DNA of 21,956 bases, taken from positions 74,695-96,650 of the forward strand of contig KI543217.1 of NCBI GenBank assembly GCA_000496215.1, in the 5' to 3' direction. Below are positions 15,850 to 21,956 of this stretch, in pieces. Origin of the DNA: an uncultured archaeon A07HN63 (GTDB lineage: Archaea; Halobacteriota; Halobacteria; Halobacteriales; Haloferacaceae). Position numbers and translations under genes: made by a program. Within the stretch, counting starts at the first letter, position 1. Each line of letters begins with the position of its first letter. Below the pieces are notes generated by a model. It was not told the origin of the DNA. It ran no database searches and was given only the letters and a program-made list of their open reading frames with translations.

Positions 15850-17548
15850 ATGAGTGACGGGATGGCCCGGCCGCAACACGGCGAGCCGCCCGGCGGCGAG
15901 GGCTCTGTTTCTGTCGTCGGGACGGCGCACGTCTCCGAGGCCAGCGTCGAGGAAGTCGAGGAGCGAATCGCCGACGACCAGCCCGATATCGTCGCCGTCG
16001 AACTTCGACGAGGGCCGCTACCGCCAGCTACAGGGCGAGGAGCCCGACGACCTCGACGCCAGCGACCTGCTGCAGGGCAACACCGTCTTCCAGTTTCTCG
16101 CTTACTGGATGCTGTCGTATATCCAGACACGGCTCGGCGACCGCTTCGATATCGAACCCGGTGCGGATATGATGGCCGCTGTCGAGACGGCCGAGGAGTA
16201 CGGGCTCGGCGTGGCGCTCGTCGACCGCGATATTCAGGAGACGATCCAGCGGTTCTGGGCGCGGATGACGATCACAGAGAAGTTACGCATGGTCGGCGGG
16301 CTGGCCTTCGGCGTCACCGACAGCCGTGTCGTCGGCGTCATGGCCGGATTGCTGGTCGGGCTGCTCGCCGGTCCCGCGCTCGCGCTCTTCGGCGGCGCGG
16401 TCGGCATCACGCAGGCGGTCTACCTCCGGGCGGCCACGGCCGCGCTGCTCGGCGGCGCGGCCGCGCTCGTTGCTGACCAGGCGGCGAGTCTGGCTGTCGG
16501 CGGTGATTCGCGACTCGCAGCGGCCCTCGGCAGCGGTGGGGCGGTCGCCACGGTCGCCGCTGCCTCGGGGGTCGCTGACGCGCTCGTCGGCTCGGTACTC
16601 GGCGGGCTGACGGTGACGATCATCGGCAGTCTCGCGCTCGGGATCGCCGGCGGGCTGGCGGTCGGCATCGTCGCCGCCGGGTTGATCGGGCTTCGCGGCC
16701 CGGTCGAACCCGCCGAAGACGGGCTCGACGAGATGGATATCGAGGAGTTGACCGACGCCGACGTGGTGACAGCGATGATGGAGGAGTTTCGACAATTCAG
16801 TCCCGGCGGTGCCGACGCGCTGATCGACGAGCGCGACGCCTACATCGCCCATCGGCTCGTTGATCTGCGGGACGCCGGCTACGACGTGCTGGCTGTTGTC
16901 GGCGCGGGCCACCGCGAGGGGATCGAGCGGTATCTCGACGATCCGGCGTCGTTGCCACCGATGTCGTCGCTGACCGGCACCGAAACTGGCGGTCGGATTC
17001 CGTGGGGCAAGATCATCGGTATCGGCCTCTCGGTCTGCTTCGTGACGTTCTTCGTCCTGCTAGCGATGGCCGGCGTGCAAAACGCCTTCCTGCTGCGGCT
17101 GTTCGGCGCGTGGTTCCTGATCAACGGCGTGTTCGCCGCCGGGTTCGCCAAACTCGCTGGTGCGCGGTGGACCTCCGCGGGCGTCGGCGGCGCGGTCGCG
17201 TGGATGACGTCGATCAACCCCGCGCTCGCGCCGGGCTGGTTCACCGGCTACGTCGAACTCCGGCATCTGACGGTCAACGTCGGCGATATCTCGACGCTCA
17301 ACGAGTTGCTGTCGGACGAGACAAAGCCAATCGGCGAGATCGTGAGCGAGATGTTCGATGTGCCGCTGTTCAAGCTGATCATGGTCGTCGCGCTCACCAA
17401 CATCGGCAGCATCGTCGCCAGCCTCCTGTTCGTGAGCTACATCCTCCCGCTGTTCGGGACGGAACTCGGCGGCGTCGACGGCGTCTCGCGGCTCATGATC
17501 GAGGGCGCACGCAACAGCGCGGAACTGATCTGGAGGACGGTCACATGA
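15850..17548 (+). pseudogene. TraB/PrgY-family membrane protein with a +1 frameshift near codon 52
   Basis: The N-terminus lies in one frame (ATG 15850: VVGTAHVSEASVEEVEERI, with the conserved GTAHVS at about 24-29) and the remainder in another (DEGRYRQLQGEEPDDL through to a TGA at 17548). The expected VAVELDEGRY joins if one T is removed from CTTC at 16003-16006, giving about 565 residues. The central region has several membrane-spanning segments separated by Gly/Ala-rich loops (from about residue 155), a conserved cytosolic block (AVVGAGHREGIERYL, about 345-360) and four further membrane spans at the C-terminus. The family includes the enterococcal pheromone-shutdown protein TraB/PrgY; archaeal members are widespread and their function unproven. 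No other stop interrupts the frame, so a sequencing error or very recent mutation is likely. Confidence 0.9.
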
Positions 17549-17575
17549 CCGTGCTGGCGGCTGATTACGCACGCC

Positions 17576-17581
17576 GGGAGG
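17576..17581 (+). promoter_or_regulatory. Shine-Dalgarno site of the S2P-like gene
   Basis: GGGAGG ends 7 nt before the ATG at 17589. Most starts in this window look leaderless, so this internal site suggests the gene is translated from a message shared with the TraB-family gene. Confidence 0.55.
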
Positions 17582-17588
17582 CTCGTCG

Positions 17589-18236
17589 ATGAGTACGGCT
17601 TACCGCATCGGCGACTACGAGTTCAGCACCCGCGAGCTACGTGACCTGCTGATCGCGTGGCTCGCGCTGGGGGTCGCCTTCGCCATCTTCTTTGCCGGCG
17701 GCGGGCCGACCCTCGTAGCGCTTGGGCCGGGCGTGGTCGTCCTGTTCGGCGTGAGTCTGCTGACCGCGGGCGTCGCGTTTCTCCTCCACGAACTCGCCCA
17801 CAAGATTGTCGCCGTCAACTACGGGCAGGTCGCGGAGTTCCGTGCCGACTACAGCATGCTCTTTCTGGCCGTGATGAGCGCGATGCTGGGGTTCATCTTC
17901 GCTGCGCCCGGCGCGGTTCATCATCAGGGCTACCTCAGCGAACGCGAACACGGCCACATCGCCATCGCCGGCCCGGTGATGAACCTCGTGTTGGCGGCGG
18001 TCTTCCTCCCAGTGTATCTGGGTGGCGTCGGGCTGAATCTGTGGCTGCTCGTCCTGCTTGGCCAACTCGGGATCATTGTCAACCTGTTTCTGGCGGCGTT
18101 CAACCTTGTCCCATTTGGGTCCCTCGACGGGAAGACCGTCATCGCGTGGAGCAAACCGGTCTGGGGCGGGACGTTCCTTGTGAGTGCGGCGTTGACCTAC
18201 ATTGCGTGGACGACGCTCAATATCAGCATCATCTGA
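17589..18236 (+). CDS. Site-2-protease-like M50 zinc metalloprotease
   Basis: 215 residues and multi-spanning. The zinc site is HELAH at 67-71 inside a membrane helix (VAFLLHELAHKIVAV), with the third ligand in NLVPFGSLDGKTV (Asp180). A conserved GPVMNL motif is at 129-134. This is the compact archaeal S2P form that cuts substrates within the membrane. No PDZ or CBS domain is attached. The gene starts 40 bp after the TraB-family stop and has its own ribosome-binding site, so the two membrane proteins are probably co-expressed. Substrates are unknown; proximity to an HtrA-like protease suggests envelope proteostasis but proves nothing. Confidence 0.92.
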   Translation: MSTAYRIGDYEFSTRELRDLLIAWLALGVAFAIFFAGGGPTLVALGPGVVVLFGVSLLTAGVAFLLHELAHKIVAVNYGQVAEFRADYSMLFLAVMSAMLGFIFAAPGAVHHQGYLSEREHGHIAIAGPVMNLVLAAVFLPVYLGGVGLNLWLLVLLGQLGIIVNLFLAAFNLVPFGSLDGKTVIAWSKPVWGGTFLVSAALTYIAWTTLNISII

Positions 18237-18282
18237 GCCGGCGATCACCGTGTTTTTGTGTTCGCTCCACCCGGGTTGAGCT

Positions 18283-19278
18283 ATGACTGACGACGCTGAC
18301 GACGAACTCACCTACGCCGACGCTGGCGTCGATATCGCGGCCAGCGAGGCCGCCACGGCCGCGCTGATCGGCGCGACCGGCGACAGCGAGGGCGACTACG
18401 CCGGCCTGCTCGATATCGGCGACCGCTACCTCGCGCTGGCGACCGACGGCGTCGGTACGAAACTGCTCGTCGCCGACGCGCTCGACGACTACTCGACGGT
18501 CGGCATCGACTGTATTGCGATGAACGTCAACGACCTCGTCGCCGCCGGCGTCCGGCCGGTCGCGTTCGTCGACTACCTTGCTATCGACGACCCCGACGAC
18601 GAAACGGCCGAACAGATCGGCGAGGGGCTGGCCGACGGGGCCGAACAGGCCGATATCGAACTCATCGGCGGCGAAACCGCGGTGATGCCGGAGGTCGTGA
18701 AGGGGCTCGATCTCGCGGGTGCCTGCGTGGGCCTCGCCGACAAGAGCGGCCTCTTCGAGGGCGCGGCCGAACCGGGCGATACGCTCGTCGGCTGGCCCTC
18801 CTCGGGAATTCACTCGAACGGCCTCACGCTCGCACGCACGGCGACGACACAGGAGCACGAGTACGCCGATCCATGCCCGTTCGATGGCTACGACACCATC
18901 GGCGAGGCTCTGCTTGAGCCGACTCGCATCTACACCCACCTGCTGACGCCGATGCGGGAACACGGCACTCGCGGCGCGGCCCACATCACCGGCGGGGGGT
19001 GGACGAATCTCGACCGCCTCGGTGAGCATCGCTACGTCGTTGACGACCCCTTCGACGCCCAGCCGGTCTTTGACTTTGTGCAAGAGCAGGGCAACGTCGC
19101 GGACGCCGAGATGCACACGACGTTCAACATGGGCACCGGTTTCGTCGCGGCAGTTGGCGACGACGAGGCGGCCGCCGACCTCGCAGCGGCGACCGACGGC
19201 CGGGTGATTGGTCGTGTTGCGGCCAGCGGCGACCACGACGCCGGGGCTGGCGTCTCTATTCGCGGCCTTGATCTGTAG
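18283..19278 (+). CDS. purM: Phosphoribosylformylglycinamidine cyclo-ligase
   Basis: 331 residues, the usual size. PurM closes the imidazole ring in purine synthesis (FGAM + ATP to AIR). Motifs: LTYADAGVDI at the start, LATDGVGTKLLVA, GIDCIAMNVNDLVAAGVRPVAFVDYLA, ELIGGETAVMPEV, SSGIHSNGLTLAR, AHITGGGW and FNMGTGFVA near the end. A T-rich tgtttttgtg about 28 nt upstream of the ATG fits a leaderless promoter, so purM need not depend on the upstream S2P gene. The next gene on the same strand is also for purine nucleotides (guaB-like), 200 bp downstream. Confidence 0.96.
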   Translation: MTDDADDELTYADAGVDIAASEAATAALIGATGDSEGDYAGLLDIGDRYLALATDGVGTKLLVADALDDYSTVGIDCIAMNVNDLVAAGVRPVAFVDYLAIDDPDDETAEQIGEGLADGAEQADIELIGGETAVMPEVVKGLDLAGACVGLADKSGLFEGAAEPGDTLVGWPSSGIHSNGLTLARTATTQEHEYADPCPFDGYDTIGEALLEPTRIYTHLLTPMREHGTRGAAHITGGGWTNLDRLGEHRYVVDDPFDAQPVFDFVQEQGNVADAEMHTTFNMGTGFVAAVGDDEAAADLAAATDGRVIGRVAASGDHDAGAGVSIRGLDL

Positions 19279-19312
19279 CTAGAATCGACTGCCAGCGGCG
19301 TCGCTCATGAAC

Positions 19313-19377
19313 CAGAGACACACGTCACAGAAACGGGTGGTTACACATGAAGTCCCGCAGGAGTGACGTGTGTTCTG
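19313..19377 (+). other. Long hairpin in the purM-guaB intergenic region
   Basis: The 16-nt arm 19313-19328 pairs with 19363-19377 (GTGACGTGTGTTCTG): 15 base pairs with one bulged G. Inside it, CGGG (19334-19337) pairs with CCCG (19354-19357) and leaves an apical loop carrying TTACACATG. It lies 35 nt after the purM stop and upstream of the predicted guaB TATA box, so it is either the purM 3' untranslated region or a DNA-level operator. Confidence 0.6.
19339..19359 (+). repeat. Copy 1 of a 21-nt direct repeat matching the guaB start
   Basis: Begins GGTTACACATGAAG and matches 19472-19492 at 18 of 21 positions. It sits in the loop of the hairpin at 19313-19377. Confidence 0.6.
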
Positions 19378-19439
19378 CTAAGATACACACTCTAGCTACT
19401 AAATCATTTGTGACGCGGTATCTGGGGCCGCAAAGGCCA

Positions 19440-19450
19440 GTATTAATATC
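19440..19450 (+). promoter_or_regulatory. TATA-like element of guaB
   Basis: gtattaatatc, centred near 19445. A start site about 26 nt on (near 19471) would leave a leader of roughly 9 nt before the ATG at 19480. Confidence 0.4.
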
Positions 19451-19471
19451 AGCCGGTCCCTGCCCTCTGAA

Positions 19472-19492
19472 GGTTACACATGGAGATCCGCA
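19472..19492 (+). repeat. Copy 2 of the 21-nt direct repeat, spanning the guaB start codon
   Basis: Begins GGTTACACATGGAG. The ATG inside the repeat is the guaB start codon; the corresponding ATG of copy 1 opens an unrelated frame. Confidence 0.6.
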
Positions 19493-20553
19493 CCGGACTC
19501 TCGTACGGAGATGCATTGCTGGTTCCACAGCGCTCGGCTGTCGATAGCCGAAGCGATATCGATCTCACAACACAACTGACGCCGTCGCTCACGCTTGACG
19601 TTCCGCTCGTCAGCGCGGCGATGGATACCGTCACCGAAGCCGAGACCGCGGCCGCACTCGCCGACCTCGGTGGGCTGGGCGTTATCCATCGCTTCCTCTC
19701 GATTGAGGAGCAGGCCGCGGAGGTAGCGAAAGTCGCCGAGCAGGGCGGTCCAGTCGCCGCGGCGGTCGGCATCGACGAGGACTACCTCGACCGCACGGCG
19801 GCGATTCTGGAGGCTGGCGGCGACGCCGTCGTCCTCGATGTCGCCCACGGCCACATGGAGCGCGCACTCGACGCCGTCGCCGAGATTCGCGCCGAATACG
19901 ATCCCGAACTGATCGCCGGCAACGTCGTCACGCCCGAGGCTGTCGAGGACCTCTACGACTCGGGCGCGGACTGCGTGAAAGTCGGCGTCGGGCCGGGATC
20001 GCACTGCACGACCCGGGAGGTCGCTGGCGCGGGCTACCCACAGCTCTCGGCGGTCGACGAGTGTGCCGACCGCGCCGACGAACTCGGGATCACGGTCATG
20101 GCCGACGGCGGGATTCAGAACTCCGGGGACGCCGCCAAGGCCCTGATGGCCGGCGCGTCGACGGTGATGATGGGTGGCTTCTTCGCCGGCACCGACGAAG
20201 CCCCCGGTCGCGTCGTCAGCCGCGGCGGCGAGCGGTTCAAACGCTCCCGTGGGATGGCCTCGACGGCCGCCAACGACGACCGCGAGGACAAGGAGATCGA
20301 TATCGACTCCGGCGAGGGCGTCGAGGCGTTGACGCCGTACAAAGGCCCGCTCAAACCGCTGACCGAGGAGTTCCTCGGCGGCGTTCGCTCGGGGCTGAGC
20401 TACTGTGGCGGGCATACGATCCCTGAAGCGCGGGCGAACGCGGTGTTCGTGAAAGTCTCCGACGGCGCGAAGGAACGCGAGAGTGCCCACGGCGTGCTCG
20501 TGGAGTCCGGCATAGAGCAGTCGGGCATCGAGCAGGTTGTCGAGTCGGATTAA
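19480..20553 (+). CDS. guaB: IMP dehydrogenase/GMP reductase family protein without CBS domains
   Basis: 357 residues. Classical IMP dehydrogenase is near 490 because two CBS domains are inserted in the barrel; here the chain passes from VIHRFLSIEEQAAEV straight into the barrel, as in GMP reductase. The active-site loop is VGVGPGSHCTTREVAGAGYPQLSAV with Cys176; the residue before the Cys is His rather than the usual Ile/Val. MADGGIQNSGDAAKALMAGASTVMMGG and FAGTDEAPG are the phosphate-binding and family motifs. The later GVEALTPYKGPL resembles IMP dehydrogenase more than GMP reductase, while GYPQLSAV resembles GMP reductase, so the reaction (IMP to XMP or GMP to IMP) cannot be settled by eye. 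Lying next to purM supports a purine role. Confidence 0.85.
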   Translation: MEIRTGLSYGDALLVPQRSAVDSRSDIDLTTQLTPSLTLDVPLVSAAMDTVTEAETAAALADLGGLGVIHRFLSIEEQAAEVAKVAEQGGPVAAAVGIDEDYLDRTAAILEAGGDAVVLDVAHGHMERALDAVAEIRAEYDPELIAGNVVTPEAVEDLYDSGADCVKVGVGPGSHCTTREVAGAGYPQLSAVDECADRADELGITVMADGGIQNSGDAAKALMAGASTVMMGGFFAGTDEAPGRVVSRGGERFKRSRGMASTAANDDREDKEIDIDSGEGVEALTPYKGPLKPLTEEFLGGVRSGLSYCGGHTIPEARANAVFVKVSDGAKERESAHGVLVESGIEQSGIEQVVESD

Positions 20554-20556
20554 CCG

Positions 20557-20579
20557 TTGATTTGATTTGACTTGATTTT
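20557..20579 (+). repeat. Four tandem TTGAT-type pentamers after guaB, T-rich
   Basis: TTGAT, TTGAT, TTGAC, TTGAT, then TTT, starting 4 nt after the guaB stop. Archaeal terminators are often simple T-rich stretches, so this may end the guaB transcript. Confidence 0.4.
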
Positions 20580-20627
20580 CATCGGTGACTGGCTGTCAGC
20601 GAGCGATATCTTCTGCTCTCGTACGCA

Positions 20628-20650
20628 AACATACAAGTAGATATAACAGA
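20628..20650 (+). promoter_or_regulatory. AT-rich promoter of the toxin-antitoxin pair
   Basis: aacatacaag (about 20628-20637) and gatataac (about 20639-20646) are both TATA-like. The first would put the start site at about the ATG 20662 (leaderless). Such pairs usually repress themselves, but no clear palindrome is seen here. Confidence 0.4.
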
Positions 20651-20661
20651 TACATTTGAAT

Positions 20662-21027
20662 ATGCCAGTAGAATTTGATAAATATCGACAAACTCGGGAC
20701 ACCGTCGAATCACTACCTATCGACCCGGGCTCGAACGCTCATCAGATGCTTTCGTTTCTCGCACAGCATCCTGATCTTGGATTCAAACCGGCAGAGATCG
20801 CAGAGTCGGTTGATATCCCTCGTGGGAGTCTCAATCCAACGCTGTCTCGACTGGAGCAGCAGGGGCTAGTCGAACACGAACCACCATACTGGTCTGCTAG
20901 CGACGACGACCGAATCGAGGCTGTCGCGGCCACGATGTATAGCATGGACGCCTTCGAAGAACGATACGCGGATGATGACTTCACCGGCTGGGAAGAGACT
21001 GATGTCGATCCGCGAGACCATCGATGA
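20662..21027 (+). CDS. Winged-helix antitoxin-like regulator
   Basis: 121 residues from ATG 20662; a TTG six bases upstream is a less likely start. Residues about 25-70 form a MarR-like winged helix: NAHQMLSFLAQHPDLGFKPAEIAESVDIPRGSLNPTLSRLEQQGLVEHEPPYW, with the helix-turn-helix in the middle. The acidic C-terminus (about 75-121, EAVAATMYSMDAFEERYADDDFTGWEE) is a plausible toxin-binding tail. Its stop overlaps the start of the MazF/PemK-like gene in an ATGA. The replacement of the usual ribbon-helix-helix or AbrB antitoxin by a winged helix is a known haloarchaeal arrangement as I recall it. It probably represses its own promoter. Confidence 0.8.
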   Translation: MPVEFDKYRQTRDTVESLPIDPGSNAHQMLSFLAQHPDLGFKPAEIAESVDIPRGSLNPTLSRLEQQGLVEHEPPYWSASDDDRIEAVAATMYSMDAFEERYADDDFTGWEETDVDPRDHR

Positions 21028-21368
21028 CTGACGGACCGTTTCAGCGTGGTGATGTCGTCTGGCATCCTGCCCCGTTCAAGAGCCAGCCGGCCGAACGACC
21101 GTTTCTCATTTTGAGCGGGCCACCCCACCCGTTTCACGGTACTGAGTATGCTGTGGTTGGACTAACCCGAACTGAGCGTCCCTCGGCGATTGCACTTGAT
21201 CAAACGACGTGGGAACTCGGTGATCCGGGCGAGGAGAGCTATGTCTCGCCGTGGTATCTTTTCACGCTCAAGCACGACAATATTATTCGACCGAAGGGAT
21301 CGCTGACGCTGGACACGACAAATGAAGTCGCCGGAGCCGTGGCGTCGATGATCGGTGTCGAGACGTAG
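21024..21368 (+). CDS. MazF/PemK-family toxin
   Basis: 114 residues, the usual size. The N-terminal strand FQRGDVVWHPAPF, then ERPFLILSGPPHPFHGTEYAVVGLTRT and the later SYVSPWYLFTLKHDNIIRPKGSL, follow the SH3-like barrel of MazF/PemK toxins, which cut RNA. In family terms, the Arg in the RPFLILS strand and the Thr in LTRTERP occupy the region of the catalytic residues; exact equivalence needs an alignment. The ATG overlaps the antitoxin stop by 4 bp, so translation is coupled. No membrane segment or signal peptide is present. Confidence 0.82.
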   Translation: MTDGPFQRGDVVWHPAPFKSQPAERPFLILSGPPHPFHGTEYAVVGLTRTERPSAIALDQTTWELGDPGEESYVSPWYLFTLKHDNIIRPKGSLTLDTTNEVAGAVASMIGVET

Positions 21369-21410
21369 AAAGCCACAGCTTCCGGTTGGAATTGTCGTGT
21401 GAACATGTGA

Positions 21411-21427
21411 TACTGGCTACCCCAGTA
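21411..21427 (+). other. Small hairpin between the toxin gene and pelA
   Basis: TACTGG (21411-21416) pairs with CCAGTA (21422-21427) around a 5-nt loop, in the 100-bp gap. It may end the toxin transcript, although no T-run follows. Confidence 0.3.
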
Positions 21428-21469
21428 GCAGAACACAAGCGTTGTTACCGCGCCACCTGAACACTCCCT

Positions 21470-21956
21470 ATGCGAATTGCGAGCCGCGGGCAGGGCGAGG
21501 CCGGCCGCGAGCGGCTGACGCTCACGCCCGAAACCGTCGACGACCTCTGGCATCTCTCCTACGTCCTCGAACCGGGCGATCTCGTCTCCGGCGACACCAC
21601 CCGGCGCATCCAGCGCGACGACGACCAGATGCGCGACACCGGCGGCCAGCGCGAACACCTCTCGGTGACTATCGAGGTCTCGGACGTGGAGTTCGCGCGG
21701 TTCGCCAACCGCCTGCGCGTCGGCGGCGAAATCACGGGGTCCTCCCGCGAGGATCAACTCGGCCACCACCACACGCTCAATGTCGAGGCCCACGACGAAC
21801 TGACGATTGAAAAGCAGTTCAAGGCCGACCAGATCGAGCGTATCGAGGAGGCCGAACAGGCGGCCGACAGCCCCGATGTCGCCATCGCCACCGTCGAGGA
21901 GGGCGAGGCCTACATCCACCTCGTCAAGGAGTACGGCGTCGACGAGTACGCCTCCT
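21470..21956 (+). CDS. pelA: Pelota (mRNA surveillance/ribosome rescue), 5' part only
   Basis: 162 codons are present and the gene runs off the end of the window. Pelota (Dom34) recognises stalled ribosomes with aEF1A/ABCE1 and releases them. The N-terminal domain is typical: LTLTPETVDDLWHLSYVLEPGDLVSGDTTRRIQ (about 16-49), then SVTIEVSDVEFARFANRLRVGGEITG and HHHTLNVEAHDELTIEK. The segment from about residue 133 (DVAIATVEEGEAYIHLVKEYG) opens the central eRF1-like domain. The ATG 21470 gives MRIASRG, the usual start for haloarchaeal PelA. Placement next to an RNase-type toxin may be chance. Confidence 0.92.
   Translation, partial: MRIASRGQGEAGRERLTLTPETVDDLWHLSYVLEPGDLVSGDTTRRIQRDDDQMRDTGGQREHLSVTIEVSDVEFARFANRLRVGGEITGSSREDQLGHHHTLNVEAHDELTIEKQFKADQIERIEEAEQAADSPDVAIATVEEGEAYIHLVKEYGVDEYAS

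Noticed and set aside
19344..19547. 66-codon frame starting at the upstream copy of the guaB start repeat
   Set aside because: It overlaps guaB out of frame and looks like random coding; the ATG is explained by the repeat.

Overview
The window reads as a haloarchaeal (class Halobacteria) chromosome. The DNA is GC-rich and the proteins are strongly acidic (rich in Asp/Glu). The enzyme set is archaeal: type II 3-dehydroquinate synthase, Pelota, archaeal-type CobT and a TraB/S2P pair. Several starts sit about 25-28 nt downstream of a TATA-like element, as expected for the leaderless transcripts common in haloarchaea. Genus cannot be fixed from the sequence alone.

Layout. (1) 53-2412, minus strand: a coiled-coil/zinc-ribbon protein with a very glutamine-rich linker, followed by a RecA/KaiC-like protein with a decayed P-loop. 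(2) 2643-3459, plus: a conserved haloarchaeal helical protein and tRNA-Thr(GGT). (3) 3460-5394: an accessory island with an intact TnpB gene, a terminal hairpin, an imperfect 17-nt copy of the tRNA-Thr 3' end, and about 490 bp of degraded non-coding DNA that includes a zinc-ribbon ORF remnant. (4) 5395-7605: a saccharopine-dehydrogenase-like reductase, a small membrane protein and a DUF4864-like protein. (5) 7765-11751: shikimate genes aroB' (plus) and aroD (minus), a zinc-ribbon membrane protein, and gpmI carrying a +1 frameshift. (6) 11946-13998: a single-TM protein, then the coupled pair of an uncharacterised gene and cobT. (7) 14116-18236: an envelope/proteolysis neighbourhood with an HtrA-like lipoprotein protease, a bifunctional-nuclease-family protein, a frameshifted TraB-family membrane protein and a site-2-protease-like M50 metalloprotease. 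(8) 18283-20553: purM and a CBS-less IMP dehydrogenase/GMP reductase, separated by an intergenic region with a long hairpin and a copy of the guaB start region. (9) 20662-21368: a winged-helix/MazF-PemK toxin-antitoxin pair. (10) 21470-end: the 5' part of pelA.

Most of the window is housekeeping metabolism (glycolysis, shikimate, cobalamin, purines) and quality control (HtrA, S2P, Pelota). The two accessory spots are the TnpB island behind tRNA-Thr and the toxin-antitoxin pair upstream of pelA. The most interesting observation is that the sequence directly after the TnpB right-end hairpin, where a TnpB guide RNA would carry its guide, matches the 3' end of the adjacent tRNA-Thr gene at 15 of 17 positions. 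Two conserved genes (gpmI, traB) each carry one extra base, which is either real inactivation or assembly error.
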